64,000 nt of DNA from Nemania diffusa. Taxonomy: Eukaryota; Ascomycota; Sordariomycetes; Xylariales; Xylariaceae. Of this stretch, positions 11,549-23,891 are shown piece after piece. Location: contig JBBPUQ010000002.1 of NCBI GenBank assembly GCA_038501195.1, positions 4,092,001 to 4,156,000 of the forward strand, written 5' to 3'. The position numbers and the translations under genes are program-made. Within the stretch, counting starts at the first letter, position 1, and each line of letters opens with the position of its first letter. The notes beneath the pieces were generated by a model. That model searched no databases and was not told where the DNA came from. It saw only the letters and a list, made by a program, of their open reading frames with translations.

Positions 11549-13022
11549 AGTGGGGTCCGTCGCGCCACACTGTGAATAACCTTGAGGCGGAAGAATGGAA
11601 AACGCTTAGGTAGCTTTCCTAATAGCGATTTTGTAGCTCGACGACTGAGAGCGGCGGCTTCTCAGACCGGGTAATATCGAAACGATAGGAGACCGGTGAC
11701 TAAGGGCACAATCTACAAGACGATGAATAGATGGTGACGATCTAGAGGCGAATAGAACGAATTGGTAGAGGTTAGAGTTTAGAGCATGCGGAAGATGAAG
11801 CGGTGTTGAGGGGTTGTTTGTTTAAATCTTTGAATAGACCTTAGAAGGGGGCTGGCCTCTTAATACATATATACGATTCTCGGTCCCTTATGACGAGGGC
11901 GGGAAAGCACTTTGTATTCAATAGTATTACATTGAATATCTTAGTGAGCACAACGCCTTAGTGTCTAAGCTAGAATTAATCGACAGGAATTTCTAACCCT
12001 AGGTAGTTACGGCACTCAAACCGATATATATGCCCTAGATTGCTGATACAGCTTGTCAAGGGACTTGGTGGAATTTGCGGCGTTCATTAAACGGTTGAGA
12101 TGGTACGCTGCATCTCTCCCTTCTAAACTTCATCAGCATACTTATTTACAGATCCACGATGATATTCGGATATCTCTCAAGGTGAGTCTTTGATAATTAC
12201 TCCGGGAAGACATAGGCATTGAGTTCGAGCGCGTATGCATTACCAGTTTATCAATAACTCCTAGGTAGCTAGGCAGATGAACCCTAAAACTGCACTGGTG
12301 ACATGAACATGTGTCTGCGATGCACGAATCCTACATAAGGGATATCTGCGACCCCTAGAAAGGGAACGTCAAAAAACGAGACATGAAATCAGGATCAATT
12401 TGTACCTGGCTGAGCTACTCCTTAGGTATTGTCTTCAAACTCCTGGGCGATTAATTGGCATTGACTGAGATTCTTCATGCCAGGACCAATATACGCTGAT
12501 GTGTATCACGCATGCATGTCTCAAAAATTACTATCGACTCCCGGTCCAGTGCTTCGAATCCGTTTCTTTTTCTTTCTTGGGGTTTCATTATACATAGGTA
12601 CCCAGGTAGAATCCGAGCAAACAGAGTTCCAGCTATATCTATCTAAACCACATGATATCCCCTGCCTTACGCCGTTCATACCCTTAACCTTTTTTTTTGG
12701 TCGCTAGTGATTGAACCTAAAGTTCTAGTAGTACAGCGTAGAATCAAACCAGACCTGCGGATCCCATTTCTATCGTAAAATCGTTCGTCGTGGGCGCATC
12801 CCATCGTTCATTTCTGTTATCATCTCGAGTTTCATAGTATAATACGCATCAATCGTCGTAGAGCCTTGAACTCTACTTATAGGAATAGCTTGACTCGTCA
12901 TCGTGGCAATTATGTTGTCAAGCAGCGTTCGATATCAGGCCAAGCTCGCCCGGTCATACACTTAGTTCGTTCGATACGAGCTTCAGATTAGCCACACAGG
13001 TAGTCAAGTAGATCTCTCTTCA
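11549..13022. other. Intergenic region
   Basis: About 1.5 kb between two minus-strand genes. It should hold the 5' UTR and promoter of the cysteine-rich protein gene (proximal to 11549) and the 3' UTR of the BUB2-like gene. No coding frame with a start, domain or splice partners was seen; the 12477-12707 frame looks like chance. Confidence 0.6.
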
Positions 13023-14551
13023 TCACAAGGCATGATTGACAATCTCCTCGTATACCTCGTTAGGAATCATCTTAATGATGGCCAGCGCATGGGCTTTGAT
13101 CTGATCAGCATGCAAAGTCGGGAAAGACCGCAGTAGCTTGTTGGGACTGTATAAGACGGTGAGCACCACTAGCCTCACGGCATATAGAACGAAAGTGACG
13201 GTAACTAACCTTGAAGAGCTGAGTAATTCGTTACGCATCATAATCAGTTGAGCAACGATGCAAAGAATGTTCAGGTGCGGCCCGTAGGCAAATAGAAAAT
13301 CCCAGAGTCGCAATACTTCAGGCAAAGGGGGTGTACATGCGCACAGTGTCAGCACTGACGGAAAAGCATATATCTCCGCTGAAAGGCCCTTCGACGTGAG
13401 ATACAGGCTCAGCTTGGTGTCTACGATGCCCAATACTTTATCAACAAGTACGAGACCACGGTGTACGCCGTCCATGGCACCCCGGATATAACCAGGGCAC
13501 TCCTTGGTCAGGAGCTGATGAAAGCCTACAAAAGCCTCGGCTTCGCTACGGGCAGCATATAGAAATGGGGCTGCCAACACGTTCATGCCTTGCACGTAAG
13601 TCCCCGGCTCAGACGCATTCGTGTCTGATCCTTCTGTCGTGAGTGTGAGGGCGCGGGCACGACTCCTTGCCGCCGGAGAAGACGAAATTACTTGCGCGAC
13701 ATCGCTACGAGAGGGGCTGGCGGTAACGCTACCAGGGAGGGATTGCCGACTGCTGGATGGGCGACGCTCCTCCTTGGAATCATGCAGCATCCAAGCAATG
13801 GCATTCAGTAGTCGGATCAAACTTGCCTCGCTAACGCGACGACGGAAGAGTGGATCGGTAGTCAGGGTTCGGAAAGTATCGTTGCGGATCTTAGCATAAG
13901 CGGGAGAAGCTCCGCGGTGAACGAGCTTGAGGTATAAGTCGGTCGTCATGACAGGCGCATCGAGCAATATCAACCAGATATATATCCGACTAGAAGACTA
14001 AGCGAGGGGCCACGACTATTAGCGTAGGGAACACATGCTGACGAATAGATAGAATTTACCATGCCGTCGGTATCGCTCTTTATCCCCTGATCTAGCACCT
14101 TGAATCGCATGGCTGCGAGCGCACCGCTCACATCATCGTCCGGCGGGCCCTCTCGTACCAGCCTATCCAGACTCAACGTATCCGCAGCAGACGGTGTCCT
14201 ATTCAACGCAGCGCGTTTTGCATGCAAGGACGCAGACGAGCTTGCAGCACGGAGATTCGGGGGGTTGGCACTGCCGCTCGCATCGGAGTTGGCCCTGTGC
14301 CTCTGGGGTGATCGATTAAGGGCCTGGCGGCGGGTTGGCGAGATGTCTCTCGAATGCACGTCCCGAAGCTTCTGCTGGGTAAGCACGGTGGATGAGCTGC
14401 TTGTGATCTTAGAGGCGGCGCCGAGGTTATGTGCCGATTGGAGTTTACGCAAAGTCCTCTGGGTTCGTGGCGTGAGGGGACTCTGCAGCTCAACGCTGAG
14501 CGAAGATGGCGTGAAGAAGGAGGGAATCGTGTCCCTCGGTGGACTCGGCAT
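13023..14551 (-). CDS. BUB2: BUB2-like TBC-domain GTPase-activating protein (mitotic exit/septation checkpoint)
   Basis: Three exons (14060-14551, 13210-13997, 13146 down to 13023) give 467 residues. The first intron (13998-14059) joins DGM to SSSRIYIW. The second (13147-13209, 63 bases) leaves the frame open but is spliced out to give SSSSPNKLLRSF. The TBC domain covers about 165-460. It carries the arginine-finger block IRNDTFR (201-207) and YVQGMN (298-303), which replaces the usual YxQGM; these catalyse GTP hydrolysis by dual-finger GAPs. Bub2/Cdc16, with a Bfa1/Byr4 partner, holds the Tem1/Spg1 GTPase off at the spindle pole and so restrains mitotic exit or septation. Compared with the ~300-residue yeast proteins, it has a 140-residue Ser/Arg-rich N-terminal extension and a Ser-rich insertion (about 240-295) just before YVQGMN. 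The subfamily is assigned from these blocks. Confidence 0.85.
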
Positions 14552-17500
14552 GTTTCCTTTGTCTGTCTTCGCCTTCAGAGATAATCAATCGTTGAATCTC
14601 GAGTTCGAACGTGGAAGCAATTGTTAAACTCGAGCATAAGATTATACGATACCGAACGACGGAACGGAAGTGGTTTCGTTGAAAGACGAGGTTGGGGAAG
14701 TGGGTCTTTTCACTTTTTTCTCCAGGTACCTACTTCTCAGAACATATTACCTACGGCTACTCTGTACCTGGTACCTACTCCAAAAATAGATGGGAGAAAC
14801 GCGTTCATCGCGTCTCGCGTCCGTTGGCATCCCTTACCTAATAGCCTACCTATCCAGTCTCTCGGTATACCTATCGAAATCTGTTAAAGAGCAATGAATT
14901 ACCTTGGTATCATCAGCCATCCATAATATAGTGTTTTAAATGTTGCCTCGAACATTGCGACTCTCCGTTCCTTGTCTTCACCTTATACTTGATTGGCTAG
15001 AATACGATATAAGAGAGTTCCTATTACACATACATGTATTTTTTTTTTTTTTCAAACAGCAATATATTTGTTTCTGTTTCGCAGCACATACAGGTAGTTA
15101 ACTTCGCAGAAAGCCCGATGGTGGCTATGAAGACTTCTTACCGCGGTTGATTCCCATCAACATGTTATGGGTGAAAAGTGATAGCTTCGCAAGAAATCTT
15201 GTAGTGAGTAGTAGATGGGAAGGATAGTCAAAGACACCGCCCCAGCTTCATATTCACTTACTATCTATGTGCGCACGTGTCTATGTATGGGAGCGAGCTG
15301 GATATCCAAACTCGGCTTCTTCGTTTTAAGCTTTGGGCTAGATCGTGTCCCGAACGAGTGCACTTAACAACCACCAAGTCACACGACCAAAACCCCAGAG
15401 TTACTAAACATGTCTACAGATCAGTGTCAAGTTCTAGCCCATTGTCCTAGGACGCTATCGCCTTAGTTGTTTAAGTACGACCACGTTGGATCGACTTTCT
15501 CGCTTGACTCGTGGTATGATTGGGTTGCCCGAGCTCCTCAAAAACAAAAAGCAACAAGGCGATCATCTCACCACCACCACCTTAACTATCTACCAATCAA
15601 ATCTAAGCAATAAGTGTTGTCACAAGCGTGTGGTGTACGACGCTATTAGCAATGACGCAATTTTGTTGTTGTCTTACGCGAGAAATCCTCTTACAAGGAG
15701 ACGCATCGATGAAGATTGTTGCTAAAAGTTGAGCTAAGTATGTGTGCATTGTAAATGACCATCATTTATGTGTTAGTATTATACACTACTTGAGCACCAT
15801 AGGCAAGTGTCCTTTTATGATTTGACGCCACGAGGTTTAACGTCTTTTCGACAGCAAAGATAGAAGAGCACGACTTATAGCTGGCGATCACGCCTTATCA
15901 ATGGCTTCGATGGCTTCGGGGACAGCGCCAAGAGCGGAAGAGCTAGCCGACGATTAGTGCTCGTGGGGGACGAAAATTCCTACTTAGTAGAATGAAGTCA
16001 ATGGGTTTATGTAAGTGTTACACACTTGAGAGGAGTTCAGCAATCGAAAGGGCTCATCGCACCATCTGTCTAGCCTGCTTGTACTACATCTGATACTATT
16101 TGGAGGTCTCGCCCCTCCACTTAACTCGGCGATCACCCCATTTTTACCCAGAGTCTAACTCCAGTAAGACTATGCATAGGAGTGCAATTAACCTGTTTAT
16201 AACCACAAAATGGGGGCTCCTTTATATTGGTGTGTATTGCGAACTCAGCGAGAATATTTGCCTTCCCTAGATAATAATTCATAAGTACTCACTGAATACA
16301 TTTCCCCGTACCAGTTATATGTGCTAACGATGTAGGAATATGATAGATTTGCACTAGCTAAAATGTAGTCGAGATAGAGTTTTATGTCTCATGATGCGCG
16401 ACGAAGTTTCGATAGCCATCAGTAACGAGATGCAGGATGTCAGGTCGCAGATCAAAAAATCGAAAAGCAAGTACGCAGTATGCGTATGTAGATAGAAGTG
16501 CATTCTCTCAGGTGTGGGTAGACTTAGTGCAAGGGTAACAATGGCATCAACTTCAGCCTCAATCACACCATCGACGCTCGGACCAGGCCGTTCTTAGCGG
16601 CAGCTGTGATTGGTCAGTTACGACTCCAAATCACCCAATTTGGAAAAGATTTTTAGAAGTGCTGAAGAAACTGACTGGAGTGCAACCACAGCAATAAGGC
16701 AGGCTACAGTGCAAAACAGTCCAGCTTCTAGAGACAATGCCCTACTGAACCCTTCTACAATCTAGCGCATTGTATTGCAGCGTCCACGTACATGATTACG
16801 TACTAGAGATAAATTTCCGAATACTGTCTTGGCGCCAAAGGCGATATTCAGGGAGTTGGCGACGCTGATCCGAAATAGGTACAGACTATTAGGCTAGGTC
16901 GCACAGTACGTTGCCTGCCAACGCTCTAGTGCAAGTGCTGCTGGACGTGAACGCTATCCAAGTCTTATATTCTGTAGGCAAAAGCTTAACATCGAATCCC
17001 AAACGCGCCACGACGAGGATTATAGCGTGCGTTCAATACACCATTGCCTGCTCCATGGGCAGTCCCACGTTGGTTTGGTTACACGTGGGCATACATAACA
17101 CAGGCGTTCAGCACGATTGCGAGTAATCCACTAGGCCGTGAACGGCAAAGGGCAAATGGCGCCATAGAGGGTCGCCCACAGCAGACCAATCCGGGTAGTC
17201 CTCTTATGACGACTCCGAGTTGCTGAGCAAGATCAGCTGGGGGATCAATGGAGATGAGCATGCGCAATACTGGAGTACCTACCTCCAGGACGGCCAAAGT
17301 CCCTTTTTGTATATACTCCAAGGACTCTTCTCCAGTCTCTTCCTCATCTTCTCATGATTCGACTCGATTGATATATTACCACTGGCCGACCCGGTTGTAA
17401 ACGACAATCCCATCCAGTTCCAGCGTAACGCAGGGTTGAGACACCTTTCCCTTTTTACCAGTCATTCGCACTTTACGGTCGAGTCAGGGTCTTTTCTGGA

Positions 17501-17887
17501 GCCAGCATTTTGTCTCGGTAACACTTTCTCTCCAAACCTCGCTTCTAGTATCCTGCTTGCACAGCTACAAGCCTTATCTTTTGGGCCCCTTTAAGCTATC
17601 TAAAGAGAAAATCAACCTTCATCGTTTAGGGGCAAAAGTCTCTCGTCTTGGCCACCTCGCCTAATACCAGGAAAAGCTTGTCTCGATGTTTTAGCTGGGG
17701 AAGTTCTAAAGGATTCAAAGTGCTATATTAGAGACTTGAGCACGCCATCACCCCGGATCCCGACGTAGCCAACCAGCCGCCATCTTGGCGCCAGGGCTTG
17801 TGATTACATACATCATACAAAGTCCTTAGGTCACCTCTTGTACTCCTCATCTTTTTCTCGTCGCACCTGTTTCGCCAGACTATCACC
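14552..17887. other. Intergenic region between divergent genes
   Basis: About 3.3 kb between the start of the BUB2-like gene and the start of the sulfate permease gene, so it holds both promoters. A poly-T run lies near 15038-15052. No convincing coding frame was found: 15486-15725, 16354-16566 and 17079-17321 have no homology I recognise and no splice partners. I looked upstream of the permease for the CYS3/MetR-type palindrome ATGRYRYCAT and found no exact match. Confidence 0.55.
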
Positions 17888-20524
17888 ATGCCTACAAGTA
17901 GGCAAGTTGGCCACGGCTTGGCCAAGGTCTTGGGCATCAAGCTCGACACATCCGAGACTGAAAGAGTCACGAGAGGAGAGTCCGTCTTCTCGATTCAAAC
18001 TGCAGATTCTTTCATTGAAGAGCAGCCAACAGTTAAGGAAGTTCTGGCTGGACTCGTACCCACAAGGAGGGGCATCTTGAACTACATCCTATCGCTCTTC
18101 CCATTCCTATCATGGATCGGGTTTTATAATGTTCAGTGGCTTATTGGTGATCTCGTTGCGGGTGAGTCTTTTAGTATGATAATTGGCGATGTCCATGCTG
18201 ACAATCTCGCAGGCATAACCATAGGAGCAGTTGTCGTGCCTCAGGGAATGGCATATGCCAAACTCGCTGAGCTTCCCGTAGAATTTGGTCTATATTCTTC
18301 ATTCGTTGGTGTTATCATCTACTGGTTCTTCGCAACTTCCAAGGATATTACTATCGGGGTATGTGATGCCGTTCGAAAGTAATCACTTACATTGCTAATA
18401 CTTCCTCTTAGCCTGTTGCCGTTCTTTCAACCGTCACGGGCACAGTAGTTAACAAGGTCATCTCCGCGCACCCCGAGTACACCCTTATACCATGGGTCAT
18501 CGCTTCAGCTCTCGCTGTTATCTGCGGCGCAATTGTCCTCTTTATCGGGTTAATTCGGTTTGGTTGGATTGTGGAACTTATCCCTGTGGTCTCACTCGCA
18601 GCCTTTATGACCGGCTCGGCTATTAATATTGCTGCTGGACAAGTGCCAGGGCTGCTAGGTATCAAGGGGTTTTCTACGAGAGACTCGACGTACCTTGTCA
18701 TTATCAACACTCTCAAGGGTCTACCCAGGACAACTTTGGACGCAGCGATAGGCCTCACTGCTCTATTCTTATTGTACTTCATCCGGTCTCTGTGCAACTG
18801 GGCGGCCAAGAAGTACCCAAATCGCCAAAAGCTATTCTTCTTTTTGAACACGCTTCGGTCGGTTTTCGTAATTCTGCTATACACCCTAGTCAGCTGGCTA
18901 GTAAACATGCATCGTCGAACTAAACCAGCCTTCGCTATCCTAGGGACAGTCCCACGAGGTACGTAAAGCTTTCCAACACTCCTAGTAACCAACTAACAGA
19001 CGTTTAGGTTTCACGCATGCTGCTGTGCCAACTATCAACACTAGTATAATTAGCTCCTTCGCTAGCGAAATTCCTGCCACTGTCATTGTGCTCCTCATTG
19101 AGCATATCGCCATTTCTAAATCGTTTGGGCGTGTTAATAACTATAGGATTAATCCCTCGCAAGAGATGGTGGCAATCGGAGTGACTAACGTGATTGGACC
19201 TTTCCTTGGTGGATATCCCGCTACTGGCTCCTTCAGTCGAACGGCTATTAAATCGAAAGCTGGTGTCAAGACACCATTCGCCGGTGTGATTACTGGAGTT
19301 ATCGTGCTGCTTGCTATCTATGCGCTAACGGCGGTGTTCTTCTACATCCCGAATGCTTCACTCTCGGCTGTCATTATCCACGCTGTCGGCGACCTCATCA
19401 CTTCACCTAACACCGTCTATACGTTCTGGCGTGTCTCCCCCTTGGAACCCATAATTTTCTTCATTGGTGTTATTGTAACCATCTTTTCGACGATCGAGAT
19501 CGGTATCTACACAACAATTGCGATCTCCTTTGCTATATTTCTTGTACGAAATCTCAAGGCGAAGGGCGCATTCCTCGGCAGGGTCCAGGTGCAATCTGTC
19601 ATCGGTGATCATATTACCGGCAATGAGAACCAACCGGGTAGCGAGTATGGAACTTTCAAGCCCGAATCTTCCCACACTGCCCTCACTCGTAACGTGTTTC
19701 TTCCGATCGACCATCAAGATGGCTCCAACCCTGGCGTCGAGCTCTCAAGCCCATATCCTGGCATCTTTATCTACCGCTTTTCTGAGTTACTCAACTATCC
19801 TAGCGTTAGTCATACAATGGAATATCTAGTGGAGTATATCTTCGCCAACACACGACCCACGGTCTTAAACTCCTATAAGCGACCAGGCGACCGTCCATGG
19901 AATGATCCAGGCCCGAGGAAAAATGCGGACCAGAGCTTGAACCTGCCCACGCTCAAAGCCATAATCCTCGACTTCAGCTCTGTCAACAATGTCGACGTCA
20001 CATCGACGCAGATGCTCATCGACATCCGGAACCAGCTCGACCGATACACGGCGCCGAACGTCGTGGACTGGCACATGGCATGCATTAACAACCGGTGGAC
20101 GAAACGGGCCCTCGTATCCGCGGGCTTCGGGTACCCGACGGTGCGCGCCGACGGCGCACAGCCGCGGTGGAAGTCCATCTTCAGCATCGCGGAGATCGGC
20201 GGGTCCGGGTCGGCCGCCGCCGCGGCCGAGCGCGAGGCGAACGAGAAGGAGCTCGCGGTCACGCAGAGCAGGGCCAACGACGCCGAGGCGGCCGAGGGGA
20301 TCGAGCCCAGCGGGGGGTCCTCCAGCGTCTCCGTCGCGGACTCGGTGTCGCGGTCCAAGAACCCCGACCCCAGGGCGCCTCGCCAGGCCGTCGTGCATGG
20401 CATCAACCGCCCCCTGTTCCACGTCGATCTTACGAGCGCGCTGCACAGTGCCATCGCCAACGTGGAGGCTAGGGACGAGTTCGAGCGTCAGCGCAGCCGC
20501 GATGCTAGTGCTACTCTCCCTTAA
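17888..20524 (+). CDS. Sulfate permease (SulP/SLC26 family) with C-terminal STAS domain
   Basis: Four exons (17888-18161, 18213-18358, 18412-18958, 19008-20524) give 827 residues, the usual size of fungal high-affinity sulfate permeases. Introns of 49-53 bases with GT-AG borders give clean junctions (LVAGITIG, TIGPVAV, PRGFTHA). The membrane part, about 10-12 segments, spans roughly 70-510 and includes the SulP block VPQGMAYAKLAELPVEFGLY and the later GGYPATGSFSRTA. A cytosolic STAS domain follows, with its core beta strand near 639-650 (KAIILDFSSVNNVDVTS). The C-terminal tail is rich in Ala, Glu and Ser. It imports sulfate across the plasma membrane for cysteine and methionine synthesis. Transcription is normally under sulfur-metabolite repression in such fungi, but no site was identified here. 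From about 19,960 on, the codons become strongly GC-rich, unlike the first half. Confidence 0.95.
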
Positions 20525-22469
20525 ACGTCGTCGAGGCGGTTGTCGGCGACGAGTTTCAAAGTTCTATTCCTGTGATGACTTCAAGTAGGCGATGTGTCAC
20601 AAGGAGAATGAACCCCAGCAACCCATTTGGTGGATGGATACATACATAGATAAACATTTTTGTCCTTGGGAGGGCAGGGCAGAATCTAGACGGCTTGCCT
20701 TGGGTGTCTAGTCTATAAGGAGCGGCAATCCTATTTCTGTACAAGCGCAGTGGTTTCAGGGGACCTGTGTGCGGAAACGCGGCTGATATGATGGTTTCGA
20801 TTTGTTGCCTAGAGGATGCAGTAATTTTCATATACCCATGTAGCATTTTCTTAATGGTGAATCAGAGGTCGGTGAGACCTCCCTAAACAACATGGCACTT
20901 TGACATCATAAGACTTGTGATATAGTATCAAGGATTCTAGACTGGATGGTGCCCTACCTTGGCTTATGTGCCTGCGGCTAGTATGATGTTCATGTTACCA
21001 TCTTCGACAAGAGTTATGCAGGAAGCCTGAGCCTCGGAGAAGAGCTATAGTAAGAATGTCACGGGTAAATATAGCGTCTCGTATCGGCACTTGTTGTGGA
21101 ACGTCGTACCCGATGGCAAGGAGGTTTATTTCTGGGGACAATGTAGTACAAATGTATTACTAACATGGTAGTCTTATACGTTAAATATGTTCACGCGGGG
21201 TCCCAGTATTTCCCGTGCACCCAAATATAAAACGCCTTACTACAGGTACCCGCTAGAGCACCGGGGACTTGGCAATGTCTTGCTACATTATTCTTAAATC
21301 CCCATCACCTAATCTCGTTGCGCGCTTATCGCGCCCGCAGCTGGGGCTGGCAAGAGGAATGACATGAAAGGACGAGTCGGCTAGCAATACCGCTCTAGCA
21401 GGAAGGGTACATGTGGGATGTGTGTAAGAAGTGCGCTTTTCTTCGTAGCTCAATTGAAAGATTTCATTGATTTTATTGCGCATCCCATTATCGAAGGATC
21501 CCCAATGTTGCAGAAACTACGTCATCTGTATCGGAACCGAGCGAGTTTAAATAGACCCGGGACCGATCGTGCCTAGACGAGACGAAATTTAGAAACGTAG
21601 GTAGAATTGAAATAGAAAAAAAACGAGGCTAGGGCTTACCGGCCATGTATGGTTCGGCGGACCCCATCCTCAATTGTTTGTCTCTTTATCTTCAATTCGA
21701 TTATGGTGGGCTCAATCGAGTTGGCCGGCCGGCTGAAGTGGTCACACAAATTTTATAGAGTGTGGAGGGCAAAAGGCAAGTAATTCAAAGGGGGGCTGTA
21801 TGATAGTTATTTTTTTCTGTTCAGGCGAAAATAGTGATTTCAGAGTGGCCATGCCATTTGCCACCTGAAATAAATAGCTCAAAAAGTAGGCTTAGGGAAG
21901 CGCGTGCAATATAATTAGTTTCAAGGTGTGACTCCATGACACACTCAATGAAGGGGGTAGGATGATGGAACATAGCCGCCTTTCTCAAAAGAGGGAATAT
22001 TGATATCAGGGAATCCTAATTCGTGGGGTTTCATTGCTGACCTTAAACGTGTGTTTTATCTAGAATCTTTGGTATTTTACACATGGTTTTTTCATGACCA
22101 TTCGTGTCGTCAAGACACCCTAGGCGGTCAAGAGCCAGAGAAGGCAAAAGGGAAATAGAATTGGTAGGTAAAGACCAATTTGTAAGACAAAAATAAGCTT
22201 CCAGAGCCGATTGTCAATTGGTTACTCAATGAGAGGTAAAGAAAAGTAGGCAATCATGAATGAGCGACAAGAAAAGAACGTGGGATAATCGACATGGGAA
22301 AAATTCCATGCCTAAATCTGTACACAGCCAATATGTCTCCGAGCACCCTCTGAAGAGGAGCTAACTTGTGAAGAGACATGATGACTTGGGCTTAACCTGA
22401 TTAAGATAATCCACCTCCGCGTATCTCATTCGGAGAAAGCGGGTTACAACGCGCGTGCGTAGTGGATGC
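20525..22469. other. Intergenic region between convergent genes
   Basis: About 1.9 kb lying 3' of both the sulfate permease and the SWIM-domain gene, so it contains both 3' UTRs. No supported gene; the minus-strand frames at 20556-20846 and 21283-21483 look like chance. Confidence 0.6.
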
Positions 22470-23891
22470 TCACTTAACACGCTTTGGGTATCGGTCGTTG
22501 TCCTCGCTTGTACGCTTCCTCGAGCTCGCCGCAGGTTCAGATCCAGATCTCGGGCTTGTGCTGCGTAGACGAGAGATGATCTCTCTTAGTTTACCGAGAT
22601 ACGATAGAGGGATGTTGGTATTAGCGATTGCTCGCTCAATCCGACGGAGATCCGGCAACAGATGGTCGATAAACTCTAGTGAAAGTTCGTCCAGGATTTC
22701 GAGAACAAAATTATGACTTGACTCGACAGCAAGCTCATGCCAAAGATTGATTTTCTTTGGGTTGTTGGACTGGCTCTGGCTGTCACTGTCACCGTCGTTC
22801 CTATCGCGTACAACGTCGTGGTCTTCATTGCGGCTTACAACTTGGTCCAGGATATAGACTAGGGTATTGGCTGCAGAACGGTAATCAAAGTCGTCGAGCT
22901 GTTTCTCCAAGTTGATAATAATGGCCTTGATTTGCTCCAAGATATCTTTGAACGTCTTATAGCACCATTGTGGATTTTTCGACATCTCGGCCCTTTCTAG
23001 GTCTGAGGCTTTGATGTAATCATCGAAAGCATCCAGCGCTGCGTCAGCTCGATCTCGGAAACGCCGAAATCTGGGATTTAGCGCTTCGTACTTGCGCATC
23101 GAAGCCTGGCAATAGGCCAGGAAGGCGTCGTTTTCCAATAACATATGGAATATTGTTCCCTCGAGATCACCCTCCTTTACTACCCTCTTCCCTAAAGTCT
23201 CGCCTGTGAGGTCGGGCCGGTATTTATCGACGGGTTTTCCAGACAAGGTAGCGAGTATTTCCCGGGCTATCTGAATCCTGCGTGGCCTAGGCTTTATTGA
23301 CTCGCCAGTCATGATATCACACCCAAGGCTATCGGCCAGCACATCGAAGTGAAAATCGGATATAAAGTCACAGACGTTGCCATGCTTGGTAGTATATCCG
23401 TCCATCCTCCACGTGTAAGCATCGCTAGGCAACGGGACTAGCTGACTTAATATCTGATCACAAAGCCAGAGTGTGTGACGACAAGGATGTTGAAGGCCAG
23501 TGCTCCTCTCATCTTGCCTACATGAGCAACTAGGGCCATCGTATGGTCCGATGCCATAGGGGGCTCTGACGTGGTAATCTATGGTTTCCGAGATGAGAAA
23601 AACGTAGCCTTGTCCCCGAGGAGAGCAGCCACGAAGTGTGAGTTTTGAAGATGTGTTTAGAGCTTTGACAACAGCGTCTCTTGTTCCTAGGTCAAGATCG
23701 TGTATAGAGTATCTCGTGCCTGAGGAGAATGATGCGATACCAGTCGTCTCATCAAAATCGATACTTGTATCAGAATCCGATTCGTAGGTGCTTTCGGCCG
23801 AGTCATCCTCGCGCCTTCGACTCTGAGAACCCGCCGGAGTCGACATGCTTTGAAGAGAAAGCCTACTCATGCTTTCGATAGGAAGTGACAT
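22470..23891 (-). CDS. SWIM zinc-finger protein of unknown function
   Basis: A single exon encodes 473 residues from ATG 23891 (TCAATGTC context). The first 50 residues are polar and acidic. Residues 122-139 hold a SWIM-type CxCx12CxH signature (Cys122, Cys124, Cys137, His139) followed by the helix TLWLCDQIL. This zinc fold in other proteins binds DNA or partner proteins, for example in MuDR transposases and Shu2/Sws1 recombination factors. The rest is mostly helical with acidic patches, an LNPRFRRFRDRAD block and a basic C-terminus (RKRTSEDNDRYPKRVK) that looks like a nuclear localisation signal. No catalytic domain is visible, so a transposase origin is not supported. A nuclear role is inferred; the pathway is unknown. 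Confidence 0.75.
   Translation of the reverse strand: MSLPIESMSRLSLQSMSTPAGSQSRRREDDSAESTYESDSDTSIDFDETTGIASFSSGTRYSIHDLDLGTRDAVVKALNTSSKLTLRGCSPRGQGYVFLISETIDYHVRAPYGIGPYDGPSCSCRQDERSTGLQHPCRHTLWLCDQILSQLVPLPSDAYTWRMDGYTTKHGNVCDFISDFHFDVLADSLGCDIMTGESIKPRPRRIQIAREILATLSGKPVDKYRPDLTGETLGKRVVKEGDLEGTIFHMLLENDAFLAYCQASMRKYEALNPRFRRFRDRADAALDAFDDYIKASDLERAEMSKNPQWCYKTFKDILEQIKAIIINLEKQLDDFDYRSAANTLVYILDQVVSRNEDHDVVRDRNDGDSDSQSQSNNPKKINLWHELAVESSHNFVLEILDELSLEFIDHLLPDLRRIERAIANTNIPLSYLGKLREIISRLRSTSPRSGSEPAASSRKRTSEDNDRYPKRVK

Noticed and set aside
16800..17887. CYS3/MetR-type sulfur regulatory palindrome upstream of the permease
   Set aside because: No exact ATGRYRYCAT match was found by eye; only loose ATG/CAT spacings.
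19865..20588. Long overlapping frames on both strands inside the sulfate permease 3' end
   Set aside because: They are shadows of the GC-rich permease exon, with compositions dominated by Arg, Gly, Ala and Pro and no start context or domain.
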